Assembly: GCF_910589745.1 (NCBI RefSeq)
Contig: NZ_OU342399.1
Span: forward strand, 1,911,501 to 1,975,500
DNA: 64,000 nucleotides
DNA from: Candidatus Arcticimaribacter forsetii
GTDB taxonomy: Bacteria > Bacteroidota > Bacteroidia > Flavobacteriales > Flavobacteriaceae
Direction: 5' to 3'
The notes beneath the pieces are model-generated. The model had not been told where the DNA came from. It saw only the letters and a program-made list of their open reading frames with translations, and did no database searches. Positions 1-8,718 of the stretch are shown piece after piece. A program made the position numbers and the translations under genes. Every line of letters starts with the position of its first letter. Position 1 is the first letter of the stretch.

Positions 1-118
1 TTTCTTTCTGTTTTTCCGTTGTAGGGTACCATTCTAAACTCCCTTTTAAAGTAAAAATATGGTTTGGGAAAAATTGAATAATTAATTCTTCAAGTAATTC
101 ATCTAATTTAATTTTCAT
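1..118 (-). CDS. partial hypothetical protein (5' end only)
   Basis: A reading frame cut by the left window edge: 39 codons are visible from an ATG at 116-118 reading leftward, without a stop. The protein begins MKIKLDELLEELIIQFF and I recognise no family. It lies 40 bases downstream of the DUF2779-type gene on the same strand, so it may be the next gene of that AT-rich minus-strand group. Composition is like its neighbours. Confidence 0.5.
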   Translation of the reverse strand, partial: MKIKLDELLEELIIQFFPNHIFTLKGSLEWYPTTEKQKE

Positions 119-158
119 ATAAAACCCTGTATTTTAAAAGAAACTTTTCTCCCCATAA

Positions 159-2153
159 TTATTTAGTTTTTTCTAAAAAATGTTCAAATATCATAACCAT
201 TGCCATGGTGTCTAATTCACAATACTTCAATAATGACTTTCTAATACTCTCTTTTAAATTTTGATCTAAATCACCAAATTGAAGATATGCGTACGCTGTC
301 ATAGCGGCACCACCATCATTAATTGTACTAAATGATAAATTTTCTCCGTTTAGATAACCTACATAATCATCATTTATATTTGAGAAAACTGGAGGTAAAC
401 TTTTATAGGGATCCAATTCCTTATCATTTAACCATGAATGATTAGAAAAGTTTTTAGATGGAATTTGATTTGTACCATAAATTGGTTTCGAATACTTAGT
501 TTTTAGAAATGAAGAATCATTGATCACCGATGGTAAAATATATTTTATACTGTTTGAACCTTTAGAATATGGAGAATAATAAAGAGAAACAATTAATTTA
601 TACAAATCAACCATATTGTTCTTTGTAGGTTTCCACTCTCCTCTATTACCTCTTGTAGGTTGAGAAATCTCTTTAATAAAATCAATTAATTCATTTCTAT
701 CTGGAACCTCAATAGAAGACTCATTAATTAATTGAGTGTAAATTTTATTGAGTATGGTATTTTCATGATTATGATACCTAAATATCGTTCCTTTCAAATT
801 TGGAGAAAACTCATTCTTTAATGATCTAATAAAACTATAATTAGGGAACTCTGGATTGGTGTTTAAATATTCTCCTTTATGTTCAATTTTATCATCATCA
901 TAAAGGTGGTAGGAATATTGAAAAGCAACTGATTCATAAGGTGATCTATTTTTATGAAATGGTATAGCCACTCCACTAGTTTCAAAATCAATAAAATGAT
1001 ATGGTTTTTCTAATCCTTGTATAACATCACTCAAATATTCATGATAGTAAGGAGTATTATCCCTCTCTTTATCTTTTTTTATCTGAATGTATTGTCTGAA
1101 TGAAGTCGACATTCCATTTTCATCCTCAACTTCATTATCAATATATTCTTCTTCGTTGACTTGATCGATTAAAAAATTCCCTTTATCAGTCTCTTTTTTT
1201 GTAGCTCTCCAAATCCTTTCAACCAAGTTAGATTCTTCATCGAGATTGTAACCAGAATTTTTAAAACATTCGTGAAATCCACTTTTCAATCCAAAAAAGG
1301 AATCATTTCTGTATTGACACTTGAAACAATCATGATCTATTTTTTTCCAATCTCTAATCTTCTGTTTGTATAATTTTGAAAGATACTCAATATGATTTTC
1401 AAAACTATTTTTTCCTATTTTCTCCTTCTCAATGAAATCACAGACTTGATCTACATTGATGACTTTTAAGGGTAATTTTCCAAGCTCAGTAATATTTAAG
1501 TCACCGCTTACCTCAACAGATTTTCTTCCATTTTTATTACTGATTTTAAAATACTGATTTAAACCGTCAATAGAAGTTTTCGAAAGTTTATCTGCCAAAA
1601 CAAGGTGAGTATTTATTTTCATTGAAGGAAATAGATTCCGAACAACATATCTTTGAAAGGCTATATCATAAAGATAAAACTTCCAATTAGGATCAATTTT
1701 CCTTTTACCCTCATTTTCTCCTCTTTTATACTCTTTTATAAATACCTTAAATTCTTGGTCATCCACACTTTCATACCCCCAAGACTTTGATTTTACCTCG
1801 TAAATATCGATTTCATTACCCTTCTTTTGGAGAAGATCAACCCTAACAAAAAGATTATTGAATAAAAAAGCAGGTTCAGCAATTGAAACTTCTTCATTTT
1901 CTAATTTGTGATTAGTCAACTTGACAGATTCAACATAATCTAGACTTTCAACAGTTATGTCATCGATATATGGATTATCAGAAATTAAAAATTTTGCTAA
2001 TTCACCTACTTGATATCCACCTTCAGCTAATGATTCAAGAAATGAATCCTCAAGTTGATTATTTTGATAATCTGAATTCTTGGAATAATAGAGTTTTGTT
2101 GGACATTCTAATCCTTCCTTAAATCTTGATTTTGTTAAGTATCTTTTATCCAA
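159..2153 (-). CDS. DUF2779 protein with Cas4/RecB-like nuclease half
   Basis: A 664-residue protein with two parts. The N-terminal half looks like a PD-(D/E)XK nuclease of Cas4/RecB type: Asp116 and the E-V-K triad at 119-121 form the catalytic motif. Cys17, in the context LECPTKLYY, together with Cys276, Cys279 and Cys296 has the spacing of a Cas4-like four-cysteine iron-sulfur cluster. The C-terminal half carries the DUF2779 signatures FIDFETSG and a late CELDTMAM motif. The likely role is DNA processing or defence; the substrate is unknown. Its start overlaps the end of the upstream nucleotidase gene by 8 bases, which suggests co-translation. The family call rests on visible motifs; the function is inferred. 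Confidence 0.72.
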   Translation of the reverse strand: MDKRYLTKSRFKEGLECPTKLYYSKNSDYQNNQLEDSFLESLAEGGYQVGELAKFLISDNPYIDDITVESLDYVESVKLTNHKLENEEVSIAEPAFLFNNLFVRVDLLQKKGNEIDIYEVKSKSWGYESVDDQEFKVFIKEYKRGENEGKRKIDPNWKFYLYDIAFQRYVVRNLFPSMKINTHLVLADKLSKTSIDGLNQYFKISNKNGRKSVEVSGDLNITELGKLPLKVINVDQVCDFIEKEKIGKNSFENHIEYLSKLYKQKIRDWKKIDHDCFKCQYRNDSFFGLKSGFHECFKNSGYNLDEESNLVERIWRATKKETDKGNFLIDQVNEEEYIDNEVEDENGMSTSFRQYIQIKKDKERDNTPYYHEYLSDVIQGLEKPYHFIDFETSGVAIPFHKNRSPYESVAFQYSYHLYDDDKIEHKGEYLNTNPEFPNYSFIRSLKNEFSPNLKGTIFRYHNHENTILNKIYTQLINESSIEVPDRNELIDFIKEISQPTRGNRGEWKPTKNNMVDLYKLIVSLYYSPYSKGSNSIKYILPSVINDSSFLKTKYSKPIYGTNQIPSKNFSNHSWLNDKELDPYKSLPPVFSNINDDYVGYLNGENLSFSTINDGGAAMTAYAYLQFGDLDQNLKESIRKSLLKYCELDTMAMVMIFEHFLEKTK

Positions 2154-2598
2154 TATTTAAATATTTTAATACACTTTTCCAATTGGGATATTCTTCACTC
2201 CCAAAATGAATCCATTTACCTTGGAATTCAGAAGCACCATTAAATCTTCTATCATCAATTAAATAGTCTCCTATCATTAAATGTTTATGATGACACAGTA
2301 TTAATCTTTTTCTAATTAATTTTTCTTCAAAATACTTAACTACCCACAATCTTTTATGTGTCCAAGCATCAGGATTATCCCACGGAGCGGTAGATAAAAA
2401 ATAAACATCAAAATCTGGATGATTTAGAAGTTTATTGACTGATTCAATTGAATCTTCCACAGGATCTAAATTTTCATAAACTCCAGGTAATTTGTCTGGT
2501 CTCCCTATGTAGGGAGTGATGTTCCCAAGAGGGTGTTCTTTTTTTCCTCTATCAAAATCTGCAACTACACCATCAAGATCAACATAAATTATTTTCAT
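2146..2598 (-). CDS. 5'(3')-deoxyribonucleotidase-like HAD protein
   Basis: A 150-residue HAD-superfamily protein. Motif I is DLDGVVADF near residues 7-15 (nucleophile and acid-base aspartates), a middle STAPWDNP segment fits motif II, and IDDRRFN near residue 115 fits the late acidic motif. Length and motifs match the small NT5C-type deoxyribonucleotidases, which dephosphorylate deoxynucleoside monophosphates. It is followed with an 8-base overlap by the Cas4-like gene, so the two are probably made from one transcript. Nucleotidases of this type also occur in phages and mobile elements, which fits the accessory look of the region. Confidence 0.8.
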   Translation of the reverse strand: MKIIYVDLDGVVADFDRGKKEHPLGNITPYIGRPDKLPGVYENLDPVEDSIESVNKLLNHPDFDVYFLSTAPWDNPDAWTHKRLWVVKYFEEKLIRKRLILCHHKHLMIGDYLIDDRRFNGASEFQGKWIHFGSEEYPNWKSVLKYLNIG

Positions 2599-2636
2599 AA
2601 ATATAAATTATTAGTTTCTATTTAAAATATAGAAAT

Positions 2637-3395
2637 TCAATTTGAAATAAAATCCTCAAATAGTATCCCGAATATGACCTCAACTAACTCTGATAAAAAT
2701 AACATAAAGGGGATAAAAGCAACTATTTTAAATATTTTCCATTTTTTATAAACTCTCTTTTGAAAAAGATACATTTCAACATTTTCAAGAAAATCACTTT
2801 CAATTTGTTTGAACATTAAAATAAACTCTTTTTTAAAATTTTCGTCTTTAAATTGAGATGTGACCCTTCTTACATTCTGTCTAATTGAACTATTTGTGTA
2901 ATATGTCTTCCCATTTAATTTTTCAATTTTTATGTTAGATTGAATATTTTTTAATTCTTGAATTGAAAAGTCTTGTTTAGAAATAATATTTCGATCAAAG
3001 AAATAATCATCCTCTTTATAATCATCAACTGATTGATCAATAGTAATTTTTCCCATCACTTTTTCACTCATTTCATTTATCAGAAACATACCTCCTCTAG
3101 TCTCATCCAAAAAATCCTCACTAATTTTTAATTTTTCCGTAAGTGATTTTTTCTTTTCATACTCGGAATGAAGGGATTGAAGGTGTTGAAGTTTTTCAGT
3201 TGAATTAAAACCAATCTTTTGAATCTTTTCTCTAGCTAACTGAAGTTTATTAGTAAGAATATAAATCAGTTTAGTAATGAATTCTTGAACAAAAACTTCC
3301 AATACCAAAAACACCGGTGAAACAAGATAGATTGATAACCAGAATACTAATGATAATTCACTAATTATTTCTACAATATAATTTTGTTTATCCAT
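2637..3395 (-). CDS. hypothetical two-helix membrane protein
   Basis: 252 residues, no family recognised. A hydrophobic segment lies at about residues 10-36 and a second at about 222-248; the long charged middle contains heptad-like, Lys/Glu-rich stretches likely to be coiled coil. This predicts a membrane anchor at each end with the middle on one side of the membrane. It lies 38 bases upstream of the nucleotidase gene on the same strand and may belong to the same operon. Confidence 0.55.
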   Translation of the reverse strand: MDKQNYIVEIISELSLVFWLSIYLVSPVFLVLEVFVQEFITKLIYILTNKLQLAREKIQKIGFNSTEKLQHLQSLHSEYEKKKSLTEKLKISEDFLDETRGGMFLINEMSEKVMGKITIDQSVDDYKEDDYFFDRNIISKQDFSIQELKNIQSNIKIEKLNGKTYYTNSSIRQNVRRVTSQFKDENFKKEFILMFKQIESDFLENVEMYLFQKRVYKKWKIFKIVAFIPFMLFLSELVEVIFGILFEDFISN

Positions 3396-3605
3396 GAATA
3401 ATTAATCAATGTTTATATCTCTGTTTTGTGAAGATCACTCTTTTTAATGATAATTAATTCCTTCTTAATCTTAAATGGTCTCTTGAACTCTTGATTTATT
3501 GAAAATAATATATAACTATTTATCTCATAAAAAATTAAATATTGACCTCCACATTTTTGAGAGATGATTTTTCTAAAAAAGTAAATAAAATGTATTGTAT
3601 TATTT

Positions 3606-4211
3606 TTAAATAATTCCTTTGATGAGTGAAATTTGTTTTTCTAATTGAATTCCAAGTTCTTGAATGAATCTATATCTCCAAGTTTTTTCACTACCATTAT
3701 TATAGAATCTCATCAAACTATCACTATTCTTCATCCAACTCACCGATTTACTTCCTTTTGACACTAAATCGTTAATATTGGAAATTTCATTGATAGTATT
3801 TTTATCCCATATTGTTTCAATTATATCACAAATAATCAAAATATTTTCAAGACACATTGATATGTATAGAGATATATTATTTCTATCTACGGCATTTCGA
3901 AAGTTATTTATTTCATCTTGTTTATGTAAAGTATTAAAAACATTTATATCCTCTTCAATTACATATTTTAAATTATAGGATAGATTGTTATAACATATAT
4001 AATTTATTATCATATCCTTGTTAGTCTTTAGTCCTTTATTTTTAAGAGATGTCTTTACTTCAACTAGATCAAAATCTTCTCCCCCTACAAAATATGTTGC
4101 ACTATTACTTAATAAGTTAGTTAACTCACTAATATTTTTACATGTAATGACATTGTTAAGATCTTTAACATACCCCTCTAATGACGGTAAATTGTTTTCT
4201 ATTGATTTCAT
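3606..4211 (-). CDS. hypothetical protein
   Basis: 201 residues with no recognised domain, no signal peptide and no membrane segment. It is rich in Asn and Ile, as expected in very AT-rich DNA, and probably mostly helical. The long spacing to the next minus-strand gene (210 bases) suggests its own transcript. The frames on the opposite strand inside it have no upstream signals and look like shadows. Confidence 0.5.
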   Translation of the reverse strand: MKSIENNLPSLEGYVKDLNNVITCKNISELTNLLSNSATYFVGGEDFDLVEVKTSLKNKGLKTNKDMIINYICYNNLSYNLKYVIEEDINVFNTLHKQDEINNFRNAVDRNNISLYISMCLENILIICDIIETIWDKNTINEISNINDLVSKGSKSVSWMKNSDSLMRFYNNGSEKTWRYRFIQELGIQLEKQISLIKGII

Positions 4212-4326
4212 GATAATTTTTATTAATATAAGAAAAATATAATATTTATTAGGTAACTTTTCTTATTATTTTTTGTAATAATAATTTAAATAAAAGTGTT
4301 TTAAAATCAAAATAGTAATATTGTAT

Positions 4327-4799
4327 ATGCATACGATATTATCATCAACACTTATTTTATTACTCACATTATTTATTCCTCAAAAAAAATAATGATTGTT
4401 GGTAATAAAATTGTTCAAATTGACTCTACCGGGACGGTACATAATCTATCATTAAAATATGAAAGTGGGTTTATTACTGAAAAATTTCAAATCAAAAGCA
4501 AAACAATCTTTCTAAATAAATCGAGCGGGATCGTATATGAAAGGAGAAATGATTCAATTGTCAGAATTGATAATTCATATGATGACAAAATTCACAATCT
4601 ATCATTAGATTTCGTCTATCGTGACACTTTATTTAGAACCGGAGGATATGGTTATTATAGAAACAACAAAAATCTAATATTCTATGATGAGAAAATAAAT
4701 GAGTGGGATATAATTAACTACAAGAATATGGATTTAATTGAACCATTTAGTAATGTTGGGTTTCATTTTATTCATGAGTTATTTGATATACTTGAATAA
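4327..4799 (+). pseudogene. small secreted protein gene split by a one-base frameshift
   Basis: A hydrophobic leader of 21 codons starts at ATG 4327 (MHTILSSTLILLLTLFIP) and stops at 4390-4392 directly after a run of eight A. A 135-codon frame beginning MIVGNKIVQID starts at 4392, one base overlapping that stop. Adding a single A to the run joins leader and body in one frame with no stop, giving a normal exported protein. Either the gene lost one A, or the read has a homopolymer error, or slippage restores the frame. The body is Asn/Ile/Tyr-rich and not recognised. Confidence 0.6.
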
Positions 4800-5065
4800 C
4801 TTTAATCAAAATTATAAATCTATTACTAAGTAAATTAAGGGTTGGGAACAATGAATTGAATGAAGTTTTTTTTCGCTGAAGGAAAAAATTCCATTTATAT
4901 TAATCGACAAAAAATAAATGCATTGACAATTTCAATCAACTCTTTAAAACAAAAACTAGTCACACATTAATCCACAAAGAAAAACTAGAGTTAAACAAAA
5001 GAATTCTTGTCTACTTTATTAATCCTAAGATAATAAAAAACAACTCTTCGTGATTTAACAAAATC

Positions 5066-6388
5066 CTAGTCCTTAAAATCAATTATATTATTAGGTTGTT
5101 CTTCCTTAAAATCTCCTTCAAGTTGTTCAACATTCCTTAACTTAGAAAGCATCATTCTTGAACGAGTTGTTACCAAAGTTTCAATCTCTTTATTTGCTTC
5201 GTTCAATTTTTTCTGGGCTTTTTCTAAAACTCCACCGAAAGTGGTAAATTCCTTTTTAATAGAGGAGAGTACGTTCCAAACTTCACTACTTCGCTTCTGA
5301 ATCGCTAAAGTTTTGAAACCCATTTGCAGACTATTAAGCATAGCCGCTAAAGTTGTAGGTCCAGTAATGACAATTTTATAGTCTCGTTGTAATTCCGTGA
5401 TTAAATTAGGCTGACGCACAACCTCTGCAAAAAGACCTTCTATTGGAAGAAACATAATTCCAAAATCGGTTGTGTGTGGTGGATCTATATATTTAGATGA
5501 AATTTCTTTGGCAAAGCGTTTAACCGATTGTACCAAAGATTTTACAGAAGCTTCAATCGCAACAGTATCTCCAATATCATATGCCGTTTGAAGTCGTGCA
5601 TAATCTTCCTGCGGGAATTTTGCGTCAATGGGCAGATAAACTGACGAATCATTAGCTCCTTTTCCAGGAAGCTTAATTGCGAATTCGACATGAGCATCTG
5701 ATCCTTTTTTTGTTTTAACATTAGAATCGTATTGCTCTGGAGACAAAATCTGTTCTAAAATATTCCCTAGTTGAATTTCTCCTAGAATACCTCTAGTTTT
5801 TACATTGCTAAGTACCTTTTTAAGATCTCCTACTCCAGATGCTAAATTTTGCATTTCTCCCAAACCTTTTTGAACTTCCAACAATTGGTTTGTAACGATC
5901 TCAAAAGATTTACCAAGACGTTCTTCTAAAGTTTTATGTAACTTTTCATCTACTGTTTCTCTCATCTTCTCCAACCTACTCTCTGTCATTTTAACCAACT
6001 CCTCTTGACGTAGGTTCATTTGGTCGAATTTCAATCTTTGCAATTCGTTAAATTCTTTCACATTCTTAGAAAAAGAATCTTGAAATTCTTTAAGATTTAA
6101 CTTCAACTCTACACGGCTTTCTTTTTCTGTAACTTTTAGAGTTTCAATAATTGAAACTAATTTCTGTTCCATTTTTTCGGTTAACCGCTCTAAACCTAAA
6201 GTTAATTCTTGTCGATTATCTTTTAAACTTTTGGAAAATTCTTCCCGATTTAAAGAAAATTCCCCTCGGATGCTTTCCGTAACTTTCTCATTTAGAAAAT
6301 TTGAATTTTTTCCATTACTTTTACTTACAATCAAATAGATAACTCCACCGAGTGAAATTAAGGCCAAAACAGTGTTCAATATAAGCAT
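5066..6388 (-). CDS. rmuC: DNA recombination protein RmuC
   Basis: 440 residues with the usual RmuC plan: an N-terminal membrane segment (about residues 3-20), a long coiled coil to about residue 190, then the conserved RmuC domain with NVKTRGILGEIQLGNILEQI, LPIDAKFPQEDY and FGIMFLPIEGLFAEVV. In other bacteria RmuC limits inversions at short inverted repeats and is presumed to be a nuclease-fold protein. Length and motif order are normal. It appears monocistronic; a candidate small RNA lies upstream of it on the same strand. Confidence 0.93.
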   Translation of the reverse strand: MLILNTVLALISLGGVIYLIVSKSNGKNSNFLNEKVTESIRGEFSLNREEFSKSLKDNRQELTLGLERLTEKMEQKLVSIIETLKVTEKESRVELKLNLKEFQDSFSKNVKEFNELQRLKFDQMNLRQEELVKMTESRLEKMRETVDEKLHKTLEERLGKSFEIVTNQLLEVQKGLGEMQNLASGVGDLKKVLSNVKTRGILGEIQLGNILEQILSPEQYDSNVKTKKGSDAHVEFAIKLPGKGANDSSVYLPIDAKFPQEDYARLQTAYDIGDTVAIEASVKSLVQSVKRFAKEISSKYIDPPHTTDFGIMFLPIEGLFAEVVRQPNLITELQRDYKIVITGPTTLAAMLNSLQMGFKTLAIQKRSSEVWNVLSSIKKEFTTFGGVLEKAQKKLNEANKEIETLVTTRSRMMLSKLRNVEQLEGDFKEEQPNNIIDFKD

Positions 6389-6465
6389 GAAAATTTTTAT
6401 TGAAAATTAGTAATTTATTCTGTCACCAAAAATAATTAAGAATACTAGTTGTTAACGTCTATCAA

Positions 6466-6576
6466 AAATAAAAAAAGCCCTCCAATACATTGGAAAGCTT
6501 CTCACTGGTTTTCTACAAACCTCTTGCATTTTCATGCAAGCAACACAACTTCTTTTCTCTGAAGTAGAGTAAAATT
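6466..6576 (-). ncRNA. candidate structured small RNA with own promoter and terminator
   Basis: Read on the minus strand, about 110 bases hold three hairpins in a row. The first has a 7-bp stem CTTGCAT/ATGCAAG closed by a GAAA tetraloop (6523-6540). The second is GGTTT/AAACC with a 5-base loop (6507-6521). The third is an 11-bp terminator stem (6475-6500) followed by a T run. A TATCTTTG box at 6583-6590 lies just upstream. No convincing protein is encoded. Length, flanking promoter and terminator would suit 6S-Flavo RNA, but I cannot show the 6S rod structure; it could instead be the 3' end of the upstream MaoC transcript. Confidence 0.5.
6475..6500 (-). terminator. rho-independent terminator
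   Basis: An 11-bp stem (arms 6475-6485 and 6490-6500, including G-T pairs) with a 4-base loop, followed on the minus strand by a run of T. It ends the candidate small RNA or the MaoC transcript. Confidence 0.75.
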
Positions 6577-6582
6577 TATGCT

Positions 6583-6590
6583 CAAAGATA
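6583..6590 (-). promoter_or_regulatory. -7 box of the candidate small RNA promoter
   Basis: TATCTTTG on the minus strand matches the Bacteroidetes -7 form TAnnTTTG and sits where a start at about 6576 would begin the structured RNA. I see no clear TTG -33 element at the usual spacing. Confidence 0.4.
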
Positions 6591-6622
6591 CAAAATTTGG
6601 TGAAAGTAGCTATCTAATAACA

Positions 6623-7078
6623 TTATTCGTAAACTATTGTAATCATTTTAGCCACACAAGCTGGTTTTCGGACTCCTTTAATTTCTACTTTAATTTTCCA
6701 AATCACCTTTAAACTTTTAAACTTTTGCTCTTCAATACTTTCTACGTGTATTATTCCTCTTAACAAAGAACCTTCTACAACAGGGTAAGGGAAACGAACT
6801 TCTTCAAGCCCATAATTATACGCCATTTTAAGTGAAGAAACATCTAATACTTCTGTCAAGAATTTGGGAATTAATGAAATGGACATAAATCCATGTGCGA
6901 TTGTAGATTTATAAGGAGATTCTTTTTCGGCTCTTTGCTGATCTACATGAATCCATTGATAATCTTTGGTGGCGGCTGCAAAATGGTCTATCATTTCTTG
7001 CTCAATTTGAAGCCACTCCGAGGGCTTGAGCGTTTTGCCTTGTAGGTCTTTGAATTCTTTGAAATCTTTTAATATCAT
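6623..7078 (-). CDS. MaoC-family (R)-enoyl-CoA hydratase
   Basis: A 151-residue single hot-dog domain. The hydratase catalytic pattern D-x4-H is present as Asp39 and His44 (KDYQWIHVD), followed by the family segment TIAHGFMSISLIPKF. These enzymes hydrate enoyl-CoA to (R)-3-hydroxyacyl-CoA. It lies 42 bases downstream of the TetR gene on the same strand, and the etf genes start divergently beyond that, so the cluster points to acyl-CoA metabolism. The exact substrate cannot be told. Confidence 0.87.
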   Translation of the reverse strand: MILKDFKEFKDLQGKTLKPSEWLQIEQEMIDHFAAATKDYQWIHVDQQRAEKESPYKSTIAHGFMSISLIPKFLTEVLDVSSLKMAYNYGLEEVRFPYPVVEGSLLRGIIHVESIEEQKFKSLKVIWKIKVEIKGVRKPACVAKMITIVYE

Positions 7079-7120
7079 TTGGGAAATGTTATAAGAATCT
7101 TTTTTTGAAAATTAATTAAG

Positions 7121-7786
7121 TTATTCGAATTGCTTAAAGATAAGGTCATTCATAATATTTGCATGCATTTCTATGTTTTCTTTCGTAAAAGGAGAAATAC
7201 CGTACTCTGCCTCTAAAGTTTGAGCTAAAACAAAAAAACTACTTGTTGCTCCAAACATTATACTTACAAAGTTTGCTGCGGGGATAGCTTTGAACTCTTC
7301 TAGGTTTTCACTTTCAGTAATGGGTTTGTGGCTAAACCAAACTACAGGCATCAATAAATTTTGACTCACAAAATCATAACGCCAGGATTTTCTTCCCATT
7401 TCTTGAAGCAAAATTTTGTACATCGAAGGGAACTCTGCCATTAAATATAGGTAATGTTTTGTAAATGCTTTTAATAATGAGATTCCATTTAAGTGGTTAT
7501 TAGAGGCTCTAACCTCCTCATAACGCTGCATTATTTTAGAAGATAAATGAATTATAGATTGCTTCCATAAATCCTCTTTATTCTCGAAATGATAACTTAT
7601 TAACGGAGTCGTAACGCCAACTTTGGAAGCGACTTCTTTTAATTGAGCTCCTTCATAACCAAACTCAGAAAAAACTTCTAATGCAGCCTCTAATAAAACA
7701 TTAATATCCAATTTCTCTGAAGAAACAGGCCTCCCTCTTTTTCTTTTTACATTTACATTACTCATAAAGATACCTTTACAGGTCAT
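7121..7786 (-). CDS. TetR-family transcriptional regulator
   Basis: An N-terminal TetR helix-turn-helix (about residues 25-70, with YEGAQLKEVASKVGVTTPLI and SYHFENKEDLW) and a variable C-terminal ligand domain. The long frame starts at 7786, but the second ATG at 7765 (MSNVNVKRKRGRP) gives a more typical start and is preceded by AAAGG; I favour it. Divergent from etfBA and upstream of MaoC, it is the natural candidate to bind the palindrome at 7896-7915 and respond to an acyl-CoA or fatty-acid signal. The ligand is inferred from context only. Confidence 0.85.
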   Translation of the reverse strand: MTCKGIFMSNVNVKRKRGRPVSSEKLDINVLLEAALEVFSEFGYEGAQLKEVASKVGVTTPLISYHFENKEDLWKQSIIHLSSKIMQRYEEVRASNNHLNGISLLKAFTKHYLYLMAEFPSMYKILLQEMGRKSWRYDFVSQNLLMPVVWFSHKPITESENLEEFKAIPAANFVSIMFGATSSFFVLAQTLEAEYGISPFTKENIEMHANIMNDLIFKQFE

Positions 7787-7895
7787 TTGATCTAACTTTC
7801 AATCATTATTTTAAAGATTGAAAATTATTTAAATTAAATTGAAATTTAATAAAATTTTCATCACTTTTGTAATAAATAATGTCAGAATTCAATTA

Positions 7896-7915
7896 TAGTG
7901 TAAATAAATACACTA
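7896..7915. promoter_or_regulatory. perfect palindrome before etfB, probable TetR operator
   Basis: Seven-base arms TAGTGTA and TACACTA match perfectly around a 6-base spacer, 36 bases before the etfB start and between two divergent genes, one of which encodes a TetR regulator. Size and position fit an operator for that regulator. Confidence 0.6.
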
Positions 7916-7950
7916 AATAAAATCGAATTTAAACTTCTTAAAGGAAATAT

Positions 7951-8697
7951 ATGAAAATATTAGTTTGCATCAGCAATGTTCCAGACACTACGTCAAAAAT
8001 TAACTTTGTCGAATCTGACACAAAGTTTGACACACAAGGTGTTCAATTCATAATCAATCCAAATGATGAGTTTGGATTAACTAGAGCTATTTGGCTTCAG
8101 CAAAAGCAACAAGCCGAAGTTACTGTATTAACGGTTGGAGACGTAAGTTGCGAACCGATTTTAAGAAAATGTCTAGCGATTGGAGCAGATAAAGCAATTC
8201 GAGTGGATGCAGTTCCTTCTGACGGTTTTTTTGTAGCCAAGCAAATAGCTAGTGTATGTGAAAAAGAATCTTTCGATTTAATTATAGCAGGAAGAGAATC
8301 TATAGATCATAATGGTGCAATGGTACCAGGTCTAGTAGCTGGAATGCTGGATTATGAATACATCACTAACTGCATTTCTCTCGAAGTAGAAAATAATCAA
8401 GCAACTGCTGCAAGAGAAATCGACGGAGGTAAAGAAATTGTAACTAGCGGTTTACCTTTAGTTATAGGAGCTCAAAAAGGTCTTGTAGAAGAATCTGATT
8501 TGATTATTCCAAATATGAGAGGAATTATGCAGGCTCGAAAAAAGCCACTAGAAGTGATAGCCTCTACAGATGCAGTTGCATCTTCTAAGGTTACCTCGTT
8601 TGAAAAGCCAGCACCTAAAGGGGCTGTTAAATTAGTAGACGCGGAAGACATAGACTCATTAATAGATTTACTTCATAACGAAGCAAAAGTTATATAA
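7951..8697 (+). CDS. etfB: electron transfer flavoprotein subunit beta
   Basis: 248 residues covering the whole ETF beta family. Key stretches are the N-terminal KILVCISNVPDTTSKI, INPNDEFGLTRAIWL and the AGRESIDHNGAMVPG segment of the nucleotide-binding fold. With EtfA it carries electrons from acyl-CoA or other dehydrogenases to the quinone pool through ETF:quinone oxidoreductase. It lies 21 bases upstream of etfA in one operon. A TetR gene is divergent and a palindromic operator lies upstream. Nothing is missing. Confidence 0.95.
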   Translation: MKILVCISNVPDTTSKINFVESDTKFDTQGVQFIINPNDEFGLTRAIWLQQKQQAEVTVLTVGDVSCEPILRKCLAIGADKAIRVDAVPSDGFFVAKQIASVCEKESFDLIIAGRESIDHNGAMVPGLVAGMLDYEYITNCISLEVENNQATAAREIDGGKEIVTSGLPLVIGAQKGLVEESDLIIPNMRGIMQARKKPLEVIASTDAVASSKVTSFEKPAPKGAVKLVDAEDIDSLIDLLHNEAKVI

Positions 8698-8718
8698 CCC
8701 CAATTTTAAAAATAAATT

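Noticed and set aside
3778-4242. Two plus-strand frames opposite the gene at 3606-4211
   Set aside because: Hydrophobic runs arise from antisense of AT-rich DNA; no promoter or start context. The minus-strand gene is the better choice, though it is itself unrecognised.
7800-7950. Riboswitch upstream of etfBA
   Set aside because: Only a simple palindrome is visible; no multi-stem structure or known riboswitch core.
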